NCBI GenBank assembly: GCA_029204225.1
Contig: CM055104.1
Location: 49,341,981 to 49,393,817 of the forward strand
DNA from: Diphasiastrum complanatum
Taxonomy: Eukaryota; Streptophyta; Lycopodiopsida; Lycopodiales; Lycopodiaceae
Direction of reading: 5' to 3'
Length of the DNA: 51,837 nt
In this document: piece by piece, positions 22,202 through 33,340 of the stretch
Numbering within the stretch: position 1 is the stretch's first letter
Layout: every line of letters begins with the position of its first letter
Notes under the pieces: generated by a model
What the model was told of the DNA's origin: nothing
Databases searched by the model: none
Seen by the model: the letters and a program-made list of their open reading frames with translations, nothing else
Position numbers and translations under genes: made by a program

Positions 22202-23897
22202 TGTTAGCCGATATTTCCTCATGGAAAATTGAGCTCATATTGAAGCTTAAGTTCGCAATAACTGAAAAAACCGGCATGTAAAATCCAGTTATTAGAAAAA
22301 AATTGGCACAAGTTTGCCTTAGAATTGGGTCCCAGCCCACCCTAAAGTGGCTAGACACAGTTTAAAAGTAAGAAACTGACTTTCAAAAAATCCGTCAAAA
22401 ATATTTTGTGGTCAAATTTTGTAAAGACCAAGCCAAAAATATCGGTCCACCTAGAAATGGGTCCGAGCCCGCCCTAAATGAGGCTAGAGAAAAGTTTGCG
22501 GCCTTAGAAATGGCTGTGATAAAGTTTTACGACTTTTTGGCCAGTTGTAAAATAGCGTGCTAAAATCCTACCATGTATAGAGTTGGTTTTACTAATGTGT
22601 GGTTACCTAGTGCATTTTCAGGGAAACTGTGCTGTCGTGGCAGCCCTAGTCATGAATGCCAAAAAAAAAGTCAACTTCAGTCAAAGAGCCATGAAAGAAA
22701 AATATTTATCGAGCAAAACCCAAGCTGTGAATTATGGGCAATACTGAAAACTTGCAGAAACCCTAATGGGTAAAATTGGGCAAATTACGAGAAATGGGCA
22801 AAGTACGCAAATCAGTCGGTAATCCCGAGAAACCAAAAGCCAAGGGCCGTCGGGCTGTACCTGCTACAAAGAAAAGAAAAATCAGATGAAGGGCTAAAAG
22901 AAACAAAGGACCAAGGACCAAGGAAATGGAGGGCACCTTAGGTGGAGTAGGGGCTTGACAAAAGTCCTCACCCACCTTTTGGATAATAAATGTAAACAAG
23001 ACTTTAGGACCTAGAGGGCCTAAAAGATATTTTTTCTAGCTTTTGACTAAGAGGGCATCTTGGCTAGTTTTGGAAAGGGGCCTTAAATGGCACCAACCCC
23101 TACACCCTCAAGGAGGCCCTTGATGTACTTGCCAATGGGTGTTGGACAAATGGACAAAAGGGCTTGAAGGGCATGAAAATTGGCGAAGCCTCATTTTGAA
23201 GGGGGACACTTGGGATTTACTATAAAAGGAGGCCATGCTTTGTGTTAAGATATAGTTGGATGATAGTTGGAATTTTGGATAATGAGATGATGTTGATAGT
23301 TGCTAAGTTGAGAGTTGATAGTTGAATGATAGTTGGATGACGATGTGATAGTTTGATGTGATAATGGGATAATGAGATGATGTTGATAGTTGCTAAGTTG
23401 AGAGTGGAGAGTTTGATGAGTTTGATGCAATAGTTTTGATGTGATGTTGGTTGAGAGTCTTTTGGAATGTGAGCTTGTTTGCTTAAGGGAGCTTGTTGTT
23501 TAGTTCTGTTTCGTGTCTAATGTTGCTCAATGTTAGAACCTTGTAGATAGTTGTTTGAGATTAGTACTACTGTGATGTTAGTTGCTTTGTGTAGTACTTG
23601 AGGTTGGAGGCTTACAATGTGTATTAGTGACTTTGGAAGTAATGCTAATTTTGAGAGAGATTTGAGATTACTTATCCCATGTCATGTTTGATTGAAGGTC
23701 CATAGTGTCTACAATTGGGTGTTTGGGAGTGATGTTGTGCTTGAGAATGCTTGAATGTTGAGTGATTAGCTCTAGTTTGTTGTTCTAGTTCCACGTTAGT
23801 TGTTTAACATGTGGAAGGGGTGTTTGATTAGTTGAAATTGGTGAATCATGGTATATGGTTGGAGTTGGTTGCATGTCATTGTGAGTTGAGTGATTGT
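22202..23897 (-). repeat. LTR copy, inverted (left arm)
   Basis: 1696 bp that match the reverse complement of 26528-28222 along the whole length, at a glance well above 90 percent. On the minus strand its end is GGCTAACA at 22202, followed by no priming site. It contains a minisatellite-like zone (23230-23440) of ATAGTTGGATGATAG-type sequence. There a unit of about 90 bp with GAGATGATGTTGATAGTTGC occurs twice. Plus-strand TATAAAAGG at 23221-23229 is probably fortuitous if the LTR reads on the minus strand. The 78-codon frames in both arms are just this shared sequence. Confidence 0.75.
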
Positions 23898-24788
23898 CTT
23901 CTAGACCCCTACTTTGACATTAGGTTATGTGTCTGCTAAGGTTCTAGGACTGTTAAGGGTATATCTATTGAAATTGTTCAGTTTTTATTGGACACCCTAG
24001 AAACTGTTCTTCTAAGTGGGGTAGGTCAAGTGAAAAGTGGTGAATACATTATGCATGCCATCCTGTTCATTGGACGGTAGCGTTTCCCAGATTCCGGGTC
24101 TAGGTGTTTCGTTAGACAGTACCGAAAATGGAGTGCATACTTTGCAACTTAACCGCGACAGCGTGTTTCAACTGTTTCCGACGGACTACCCGCTCTGGTG
24201 TTTCACAGAGGTCGGGCCCAATTAATACTCTCTATAAGTGACTCAAACGAAAAAATGCTTCCGAACTTGACGATTTCGTAGAGCAGTTTAACTAATAGTT
24301 CCATATTATAAAGTGTATGTTTCCAAACCTTGATACATCAACTAGTTGGATCGCAACTATTACTTCAGCTATGAATCTCTTGGATGATATTGATATCCAA
24401 AATTTCATAATACAACCATTTGCGTTTCTGCAGTATGAACAAAAACCCTTACATAAAGCAATCAGTCCTTCATAAGCTAGACCGTAATCCCATACGTCAG
24501 TTAGGTGATTGTGATAGCTTCACACATTCAAACAACCCAATTCCTTATGTAGTCTAACAAGCCGCTATATGGTTGTTAGCTCTAAACAATACGTTATGTG
24601 CAAATATTGGATTTCAAACAACATAAACCCTCCAATAATACTTGCGATACTACTTGCAATCAGCAATTTTTATATGCATTCTAAAAACACCATTTACGAC
24701 CTTGTATCACACAATTCCGTATCCCACACTTATACACTCTAGCATATCATAGTACACATAAAAAATAGAAAGATTCAATAAGTAACCT
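23898..24788. other. spacer between inverted arms, part 1; orphan frame
   Basis: A 62-codon plus frame (24037-24225) ends LFPTDYPLWCFTEVGPN before a stop. Its composition is protein-like and could be the last exon of an unknown gene, but I cannot name it. The remaining AT-rich sequence shows nothing. Confidence 0.25.
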
Positions 24789-24803
24789 AGGTTCACAACA
24801 ATG

Positions 24804-24894
24804 CTTCTTGGTTTCCAATGGAAGGCTCAAACTTGAGACCAAAGAAACTTTGGATGTCAAGCGTTAACCAATTGAGCCAACTCCCTTGGGTGTC
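24804..24894 (-). mobile_element. tRNA-derived mini-SINE, copy 1
   Basis: A 91-bp insert flanked by a perfect 15-bp direct repeat AGGTTCACAACAATG (24789-24803 and 24895-24909). On the minus strand it carries an RNA polymerase III box A (TGGCTCAATTGG, 24879-24868) and a weakened box B (AGTTTGAGCC, 24833-24824). It then ends GGAAACCAAGAAG without a poly(A) tail. The target duplication and internal Pol III promoter mark it as a retroposed tRNA-like transcript. It is diverged from copy 2 at about ten positions. Confidence 0.7.
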
Positions 24895-25002
24895 AGGTTC
24901 ACAACAATGACATAATGTGTAATGATATTGAGTTGAAATTGGAGTACCTTAGTGATCGACGGATAGCCCGATTGCCGCAAGAACCGCTTAGTCATGAATG
25001 CT

Positions 25003-25084
25003 TCTTGGTTTCCAAGGGGAGGCTCGAACCTGAGACCAAAGAAACTTTGGATGTCAAGCTAACCAACTGAGCCAATCCCATTGG
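25003..25084 (-). mobile_element. tRNA-derived mini-SINE, copy 2
   Basis: An 82-bp insert between perfect 17-bp direct repeats GCTTAGTCATGAATGCT (24986-25002 and 25085-25101). On the minus strand box A is TGGCTCAGTTGG (25074-25063) and box B GGTTCGAGCC (25030-25021), both near consensus. The ends pair like an acceptor stem (CCAATGGGA with TCCCCTTGG, one mismatch). In place of a normal anticodon arm there is a hairpin CCAAAG-TTT-CTTTGG, so it is not a working tRNA. There is no unrelated 3' body and no A tail, far shorter than usual plant SINEs. Confidence 0.75.
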
Positions 25085-25101
25085 GCTTAGTCATGAATGC
25101 T

Positions 25102-26527
25102 GCACAATCTCGGTCGCATTGCCTTTGTCGTCTCGCTTGCCATTCTAAAATGCGCTAGATTTGTATTTGAATGCTGGATACGGAGCTGCGATGAACTACA
25201 CAAGTATTCGATCTCTTTGAATGTAATCTATTGCCTTCATAAGTGTGATTGGCAGCAATGGTCAGAACTGAGCCATGGACCTTAGATGACAGATGATAAT
25301 GACAGTACACCAATGGTCAATGACAATCAATGTATTGTAAGAAATGTAGAGAATATGTGATCAGGTGTTCCAAACAGTCAGCGATGCCAGGCAGAAACCA
25401 ATTGATCTTTCATTCTCTGTGAATGAATGAAATGCTTTGTCCATGATGTGATGTAAAACAGCATAACAATCAACAAAAATTCAGAGATGGGCTCTTCCTA
25501 TCAGCGATGAACAAGCAGAAAAGGATCGCTTATGTACTCTCTTTTGGTCTGTGATGTAAGATAGAACTCATTCGCTATGAGAATTTCATTTCAGGAGCAT
25601 TCATAGATGTTCTGGCTTTCTATCTGCCCTAGAAGAGAGGGACATCTATCTGTGATGGAAACCAGAGGCAGAATAGCATACGATTTCCATGGATTCAAAA
25701 ATTTAGAGGTGTTGTGTCTGTCTGCGATGGAAGGCAGAGACGCAGGCAGTTGATTTGGTAGACAGTGAGAAGCTGTAACAGGTAGTTAGCGAATAGGTAG
25801 GCATAGATAGGAGGTTGTGGACAGGTACGCTACACAGCAGGTAAATCGCAGGCAGACAGCGCAGGCAGCTTCCAACGAGCTTTTAGTATTCAATGTAGCG
25901 AGCTATCAAGGCCTTAGTGAGGTCAACTGGGTCCGGCTCCTTCCAAAAATGCGTTGTAACAGCAGGTTGTGAACCCTTCCAAAACCTTCCAATGAGTTGC
26001 GTTGTAGCAGGGCCAGAAACCTTCTGGAAATCCATAGGTCAGCAGGGTCTGGGTTCCTCGAAGCATGCTTCAATCCACTGTTGCAGGAAGGCATTCAGGT
26101 GTGAATAGTGATGAGACTTGTCTAATCTTTGATTTTTCGCCATGGACGACTATAGAACTTCCGTGACAGACTGCATGTCGGTAGGGCAAATCGCAGGTGC
26201 CATCGAAGTTCTCTTGGTTTGCCAGGTGCTTATACGCAATGCTCTTATTCAATCCACTCAATGCATTTGTGCTCTCCACGAGTCACCCACAGCCAACTAA
26301 AACTCAACCAACTGCAAGTTATTTCATGCTATGGTCGTCAAACAACCAATCTAAGTATTCAAGTTGTCAACCATTGCTTCACACTCTCACTTGGAGTCAA
26401 ACAAAAAACAATTCATCCACTAACAAGTGCCCATCAATTAACAAGGGCAATGACAACCTCTTCCAATCAATCAATTCATCAACCGGGTATCACTAGATAA
26501 CCAACTACTTTCCATCAACAACAATCA
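25102..26527. other. spacer between inverted arms, part 2; weak repeats
   Basis: No gene. A loose motif TCTGYGATGGAAGGCAGA recurs near 25378, 25500, 25547, 25650 and 25720. At 25937-26025 a segment with CCTTCCAAWR and GCGTTGTARCAG occurs twice. Short frames here have no recognisable domain. Confidence 0.3.
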
Positions 26528-28222
26528 ACAATCACTCAACTCACAATGACATGCAACCAACTCCAACCATATACCATGATTCACTCAATTTCAACTAATC
26601 AAACACCCCTTTTGCATGTTAAACAACTAACGTGGAACTAAAACAACAAAGTTGAGCTAATCACTCAAGATTCAAGCATTCTCAAGCACAACATCACTCC
26701 CAAACACCCAATTGTAGACACTACGGACCTTCAATCAAACATGACATGGGATAAGTAATCTCAAATCTCTCTCAAAATTAGCATCACTTCCAAACTCACT
26801 AATACACATTGTAAGCCTCCAACCTCAAGTACTACACAAGGCAACTAACATCACAGTAGTACTAACCTCAAACAACTATTTACAAGGTACTAATATTGAG
26901 CAACATTAGACATGAAATAGAACTAAACAATAAGCTCCCTTAAGCAAACAAGCTCACATTTCAAAAGACTCTCAACCAACATCACATCAAAACTATCACA
27001 TCAAACTCATCAAACTCTCCACTTTCAACTTAGCAACTATCAACATCATCTTATTATCTCATTATCACATCAAACTATCACATCGTCATCCAACTATCAT
27101 TCAACTATCAACTCTCAACTTAGCAGCTATCAACATCATCTCATTATCCAAAATTCCAACTATCATCCAACTATATCTTAACACAAAGACTAGCCTCCTT
27201 TTATAATAAATCCCAAGTGTCCCCCTTCAAAATGAGGCTTTGCCAATTTTCATGCCCTTCAAGCCCTTTTGTCCATTTGTCCAACACCCATTGGCAAGTA
27301 CATCAAGGGCCTCCTTGAGGGTGTAGGGGTTGGTGCCATTTAAGGCCCCTTTCCAAAACTAGCCAAGATGCCCTCTTAGTCAAAAGCTAGAAAAAATATC
27401 TTTTAGGCCCTCTAGGTCCTAAAGTCTTGTTTACATTTATTATCCAAAAGGTGGGTGAGGACTTTTGTCAAGCCCCTACTCCACCTAAGGCGCCCTCCAT
27501 TTCCTTGGTCCTTGGTCCTTTGTTTCTTTTAGCCCTTCATTTAATTTTTCTTTTCTTTGTAGCAGGTACAGCCCGACGGCCCTTGGCTTTTGGTTTCTCC
27601 GAATTACCGACTGATTTGCGTACTTTGCCCATTTCTCGTAATTTGCCCAATTTTACCCATTAGGGTTTCTGCAAGTTTTCAGTATTGCCCATAATTCACA
27701 GCTTGGGTTTTGCCCGATAAATATTTTTCTTTCATGGCTCTTTGACTGAAGTTGACTTTTTTTGGCATTCATGACTAGGGCTCCCACGACAGCACAGTTT
27801 CCCTGAAAATGCACTAGGTAACCACACATTAGTAAAACCAACTCTATACATGGTAGGATTTTAGCACGCTATTTTACAACTGGCCAAAAAGCCGTAAAAC
27901 TTTATCACAGCCATTTCTAAGGCCACAAACTTTTCTCTAGCCTCATTTAGGGCGGGCTGGGACCCAATTCTAGGTGGACCGGCATTTTTGGCTCGGTCTT
28001 TACAAAATTTGACCACAAAATATTTTTGACGAATTTTTTGAAAGTCAGTTTCTTACTTTTAAACTGTGTCTAGACACTTTAGGGTGGGCTGGGACCCAAT
28101 TCTAAGGCAAACTTGTGCCAATTTTTCTCTAATAACTGGATTTTACATGCCGATTTTTTTAGTTATTGCGAACTTAAGCTTCAATATTAGTTCAATTTTT
28201 CATGCGAAAATATCGGCTAACA
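26528..28222 (+). repeat. LTR copy with priming site (right arm)
   Basis: The plus-oriented partner of the left arm, 1695 bp, ending ATCGGCTAACA at 28222. A tRNA-complementary site follows one base later, so this copy reads as the 5' LTR of a plus-strand Ty3/gypsy element of Tat/Ogre type. Its own start is unclear because similarity to the left arm ends at 26528 without a TG. Contains the motif CTAGAATTGGGTCCCAGCCC, repeated in variant form about 120 bp further on (27970 and 28090). Confidence 0.7.
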
Positions 28223-28223
28223 T

Positions 28224-28240
28224 TGGCGACTACCACTGGG
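28224..28240 (+). other. primer binding site, Tat/Ogre-like
   Basis: TGGCGACTACCACTGGG resembles the TGGCGACTCCACTGGG-type site of Ogre/Tat elements, complementary to a tRNA-Arg 3' end. It has one extra or altered base in the middle. Confidence 0.6.
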
Positions 28241-30982
28241 TAGTATGGTCCCCATACGGCGGACCCAGAGTCTCTGGTTTCACAGACCATCTCCTGGCAA
28301 TGAATCAAGTATAGTGGGCTTAGCACCCTTGCTAGGTGATGCTAACCAAAGTGAGTTGGTGGTTTCAACAACTTCCAACCCAAAGGCCATCGATTGGGCC
28401 CTTAGGATCCATCTGCAACCGGATTGGATTTAACCGCAGCATCTTTGAACAATTTGGTGTCTTCATACCTGCAAAAATCCATACCTAAATGGCAAATGCT
28501 CTCATTCCCATCAGTGTAAGACAATGCCCATTTTTGGACCCATGCATGGAGGGATATGCAATTGCAAATCTCAAGATTGGAGATGGGATGATATGGATTC
28601 AAGTCAACAGTATTGTGTCTAACACCGTGTCATTGATGTGTGTGTGAATGCATACGCAATGAGGCTTTAGTGCCCCAACTCTAAAACCGGTCCAGATTGG
28701 TGATTACCAACTTTTTTTGATTTTTTATTTCAGACATTCAACTTATACTCTCTAAGAACCAATTCAACAGGGAATAACCATCTAGCCTCTCTGTACCGAA
28801 TCTTCTCTCAAGCCCTAGATTGTGAGAATAGTCCATGTAGGACAACTTACTGTCCTAAGATCCAATGTACCAGATAGTAGGAAGCACTGGTTTTCATCAA
28901 TCTATAGAATCAATTAGGAAAAAATCGTCCTCACCTCCTATGGATGTGTGAGGTGTCACTCATCCTCACAAATTGGTTTGAGGTCTGATAGAAATGGCTG
29001 AAGTCCTTCTCTTTTTTCTCCTTTTTTTTCTTTTACTTTTCTCTCAGTCTTTCTTTCTCTCTCTTTTCACATTTTTTTTTTTTTCTTTTTACTTTTTTCT
29101 TATTTTTTCTATCCTAATAGGGACCTTATGAAAGATGGTTTTTGATCAGTGAATATGGAGAAGAATCTTCTTAGTTGTCTGATATCAGTAGGTGGTACTG
29201 ATTCAAATGTATACATTCATTGCAGATCATCCATCTCATATGATCCGACTTTATGTACAAAGCATAAATTTCCTTCAGCAACTGTCTTCACTACTCAAAG
29301 TAGTGATGTTTCAAGCTTGTTATCTCACTGTATGTTACCATCATGTGGAGACTCTCGATTTTTTCTTTCTGCATCAACTATGGCCCCTGAAATGACTAGG
29401 CTATCTATGAGTACGTCTACCTTAGGGCAGTAGCCATCTAACAAATCTGCATCTACTTTTCCCATTGTAGGTGGCTCCATTGTTCTGGTCGTGGGCATCA
29501 TTTCATGATGTGGGTTTGTGATGGCACTAATAAAGCAGGTGGTCCCTAAGTTTGGGTAGTCCTCCTGTCTCCGGGGGTACTACGATTGGTTCAGTCAAAC
29601 GTCTTGCCATTCTGTTGGCAGTAGGTTCTGTAGCAGTAGGTGTTACGTTCACTAACGGTGGTTCTGTAGCATCGATTGGCTCAAGTTCTGGCAGTTCTTC
29701 TATAGGTTCCAATGTATCATCCATTATAGGTTGGTGAGACTCATCATTGGCTAGTGGCATTAGGGGAACTCTTGAATCCAAAAGGGCCTTTTGTAAAGAT
29801 GCTTTTTTTGACTTTTCAAAGGCTTTATGTCCACATGGCCCAATGGTGTGTTTCCATGTATACTAAACTGTAACGGTGGCGGCCCAACTTCATTTTCGGA
29901 TAGCCACTTCTGAGATAAAACAATTACACTAAAAATCAAATTGAAGTGGGAGGGAAACCCGAGGCCGTGTCCTCGCGCATATGTCGTCGTGTCACGTCAT
30001 GCCTCACATGCGGAAGGGAGGTGGAGTGAGCACATGTGAAGGAGGAAAATAGCTTGCCTCTAGTAAGAGAATTGTAGCATCTCTTTATACCATTACGTAG
30101 ATCATAAAAAACTGCACACTTTTTTTTTTGGATCACTTCAATCTGACACACGGTTAAAAAGTTATGGCCATCTGAAGATTCATACCCTACTTGATATCGG
30201 AGCCGAGCGAACCAGACTTCTTCTCACCGAACATAATACTCACAGAAGACAGATTTTGGCATCTGACAGAAGCCACCTCTGTCACGTATGCAGACATAGC
30301 CCACCCCCTTCTACTTAGAGAAGCAGCAATACGGTCGCCTGGATTAGACAATAGTACCAATCGAGACCAGGAATATGACTTAGGAGAAGATCCTAGGTAC
30401 ATAGGAGACCTATGTGATTGCACCGCCATGAGTTCACCGTTAGAGATGAGAACAATTTAGAGGTTTGAAAGAAGAAATCAGATCTAGCTGGTCTAAGATG
30501 CCACCAAACCCTCTAGGTAGTCATATTTCTAAAGGTCTAGAATATTTTCAATAATTAGGGTCCTTGAAATTAATGTATGGTCTGAACACCACAATGACAG
30601 GGATGTGTCCCAATCTCCCTCTAGGATCTAACATGCCATACATCAGTACTTCCCATCTAACCATTACTATTTTGCTAGGGCTGAAGATGCTCGGGATAGA
30701 GCTGTTGGATGAAATCCTTAGAGCGCTAGAGCCCTGCATCCTACCAATAGTGGATCTTGCAAGGACGTGGGATGTCATAGTTTTAGTACTGTTCTAGAAG
30801 AATCAGTCTTGATAGTAGTGTGAGAGGATGACCATAGTATTGTGCCAAGACCAAGCTTACTGAAGCTGAACCTACCCTCTTTCTACCATACTTCTAGAAG
30901 CCTAGAAAACTTCCATTGGTTGGAAGAGCACTGAGCGATCGAACGAGCCACCAGGGTTGGAAGCGGCTATCCTCGGTGCCTA
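28241..30982. other. unassigned internal or flanking DNA
   Basis: No gag or pol motif. A pyrimidine-only stretch (CTTTTTTCTC type) runs about 29005-29112. A minus frame 29781-29527 (84 codons, rich in Pro, Glu, Thr, ending PPETGGLPKL) could be a retroelement linker but is not diagnostic. Frames at 30191-30460 and 30564-30797 show no domain. It may be the leader of the element whose priming site is at 28224. Confidence 0.3.
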
Positions 30983-31533
30983 CTGTAAGGGCATTGTGGG
31001 CCCTTCCCCTTTTAGGGCTTTTTGACGGAACCAACCCCTCGTTCGAAAAAACCCCTAACAATTACTAACAATAAAGAATCAATGCACAAGGCATCTACTT
31101 CGTTTATCTCTGATAAGCTTTTGATACTATATTTACACACACTTGTTCCTGATTTTTCTTGATTAAAATCTGAATACACAAGTGGTATTCAATATATACA
31201 CAATGTTACAGGTGTGCAGATGAAGAAAGTACAAAGTGGATGTGTAGGAGATCGTGGATGGCTGTTGTCGTTGTCAAGTTTGTTATCACAATTGCATGGG
31301 GTGAGCGTGAAAAGGGCCGTGACGTCAGCTTTTGCTTAAATGAACGTTGGTGAAGATTCTGCCTGTTCTCACCTGTGAGAATCTACTTGTATTTATGCAG
31401 ACAATCATGTTTTATTCATCTCTCTTATTTTACATGTAAATATGCAGACTGTGCGACAACGTGAGTAAAAATGCAGCATGAATGGAGGCAGATTAAAATG
31501 GGATTTAGGAGAGTAGAGGAAATAAATCCAACA
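30983..31533 (-). repeat. probable 3' LTR of copia A
   Basis: On the minus strand pol ends at 31541. A tract TTAAGGGGGGG follows (31540-31534) and then TGTTGGATTTATTTCC from 31533, the expected PPT-LTR junction. TGTAAGGGCATTGTGG at 30983 offers a matching CA end for the far side. The partner LTR is not in the window, so the outer edge is tentative. Confidence 0.5.
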
Positions 31534-31540
31534 CCCCCCC

Positions 31541-32317
31541 TTAATCTGGATCCGTAAATGTTTTGATCTTCAGACTAAGCAATGCACAAAATTTGTTGTG
31601 TGCATTAACACTTAATGCTTTCATGAATATATCTGCAACCATGTCCTGCGTTCTACAGTACGTTAAGCTTACCTCCTTGTTGAGAACCTTGCCCCTGATG
31701 TAGTGATATCTGATTTCAATGTGCTTACTCCTAGAGTGAAATCTAGGGTTGGCCGATAAGGCAATAGCACTCTGATTATCACAAAATAAAATTGTAGGAC
31801 TGTATTGATACAAATGAATGTCTGAAAGTAAATTTCTCAACCAAAACGCTTTCTTGATAGATTGAGAAACAGCAATGTATTCTGCTTCCATAGAAGAAAG
31901 TGCGATGGAGATTTGCTTACGACTGTTCCATGAGATAGGACCGTCGTTGAAGAAGAATGTAAATCCAGATATGGACTTACGATTGTCTACATCTCCTCCC
32001 CAGCTTGCATCAAAATATCCACTGAGCTGATGAAGATTGTCGTTGCTGACATCTCCATAGCAGATGCACTGGTCCATGGCAGCTCGAATATATCACATGA
32101 CTCTTATGAGAGCCTTCCAATGGGTAATGCCAGAATTAGCCATATATTGGCTAAGTGAGCTTACTGCAAAAGAGATATCTGGTACGGAATGAGAGATCCA
32201 AATATCGATCGATAAGGATACTCTCTCATCTACTCCTCTTTCTGCTTGGTCTGGGGACATTGGTCCTTTGACAAATGCAGGCCTGGATCCATCGGTGAGT
32301 GAGCTAATTTACAATTC
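31541..32317 (-). pseudogene. copia A: RT end and RNase H
   Basis: RNase H (178-codon frame 32077-31541) degrades the RNA strand of the RNA-DNA hybrid. It contains YFDASWGGDVDNRKSISGFT, ISWNSRKQISIALSSMEAEY and LFCDNQSAIALSANPRFHSR, then SKHIEIRYHYIRGK. The preceding minus-strand sequence to 32317 encodes the RT tail (SPMDPGLHLSKDQCP). There it is cut by the terminal repeat of the DNA transposon. The rest of RT resumes at 41562. RNase H itself is open over 178 codons, but the gene as a whole is split. Confidence 0.88.
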
Positions 32318-32353
32318 ACATTAGGGAAAATATGGGCTCAAAATGGGCCCTTT
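32318..32353 (+). repeat. left terminal inverted repeat
   Basis: Starts ACATTAGGGAAAATATGG and ends CTCAAAATGGGCCCTTT. It matches the reverse complement of 41526-41561 without gaps, differing at six internal positions. It includes the palindrome GGGCCC. Confidence 0.85.
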
Positions 32354-32530
32354 AAGAAATTTCACTTTAGAGAGAGGTTACGTAGAGAGAGAATGCAAAC
32401 CGGTAACTTCTGATCATTGTTTTCTGAGTTTTCGGCCTTGCCCGACGTTTAACTAAAAGTAAGGTATGCTAGATCTAATCATATTGATTTACTGTAGTTT
32501 GATGCATTTACATGATTGTAGCTTTTAACA

Positions 32531-33101
32531 ATGGCAAATTTCCATTTGCATGTTGCTCTTTCAATGGAATGCACTCCGATTATTAAGAAAAATGCGAAAG
32601 TTGTAGAGAATGCTACTGCAATAGTTAGAGAATTGAGAATGAATAATCATATGAATATAGATTTGTGGGTGGATGGATCAATTCATTCTAATGATCCAGC
32701 TACCAATTTGTGTCCAGATTTTAAGTTCATAACTTGTCTTCTCAAATATGTATGTGAAGGAAATAGGGGATTACTTGGATATTGTCAAAGGTTGTGATAT
32801 TGGAATGCATAGCATATCTTGTCTTATTCAACAATTACAGTTTGCTAATCAACAATTGCAACGTGCAAATCAGCAATTGCTTCATTATGTGCAACACACT
32901 AGTGCTGAAAACAATGCACTCAAGAATGTTATGTCAGAGTTGAATGCTACAGTCATTACTCTTCGGGGATCAAACAAGGACATGTTAGAATCCATGGAAA
33001 AGTTGCGATCCGAGAGTTTAAAATCTACTGTTGATATAAAAGCAATCAATAAGGCAATGATGAAGAAAAAGAAAGAAAAGAGTACCGATGAAAAATATTG
33101 A
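32531..33101 (+). pseudogene. coiled-coil protein of the TIR transposon
   Basis: First gene inside the left end. Frame 1 (ATG 32531) starts MANFHLHVALSMECT and stops at 32797. A one-base shift near 32750-32790 continues into a 117-codon frame. That frame contains FANQQLQRANQQLLHYVQ and NNALKNVMSELNATVITL, a clear heptad pattern, and ends in a basic MMKKKKEK tail. The two parts probably formed one protein with a globular N-terminus and a dimerising C-terminus. No catalytic motif is visible, and I do not know the family. Confidence 0.5.
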
Positions 33102-33340
33102 TAACTTATCTACACATAGCGGCAATCAGAAAAAAAGAATTTGAGCATTCAAGTATGTTGTCATATAAACTATTTATTCGATTTGTATATGTCATTTAAG
33201 TTTGATTTCCACTTGATAACATGGATTATTTATTTATTAAGCATAATTTGAGTTTCATATGTTTGTTGCTTTTAACATATTGTTCATGCATTGGATCATC
33301 TTTAAGTCATGTTCTCATACTTGGATGCAAATGTGATACA

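Noticed and set aside
22763-22999. 78-codon frame found again at 27427-27663
   Set aside because: Conserved only because both lie in the inverted LTR arms; no motif, and composition follows the DNA.
23221-23229. TATAAAAGG promoter of a plus-strand gene
   Set aside because: It lies in an LTR whose partner's priming site shows the opposite orientation, and no gene follows.
24804-25084. Functional tRNA genes on the minus strand
   Set aside because: Box A and B are present, but the anticodon arm is replaced by a CCAAAG/CTTTGG hairpin, and the direct repeats show retroposition.
29527-29781. Copia linker protein
   Set aside because: Only Pro/Glu/Thr-rich composition supports it; no adjoining integrase or RT on that strand, so it is left as an unassigned frame.
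32690-32830. Homology between the left-end and right-end genes of the TIR transposon
   Set aside because: Both contain CP and GMHS near a similar place, but the shared residues are too few and lie in different frames.
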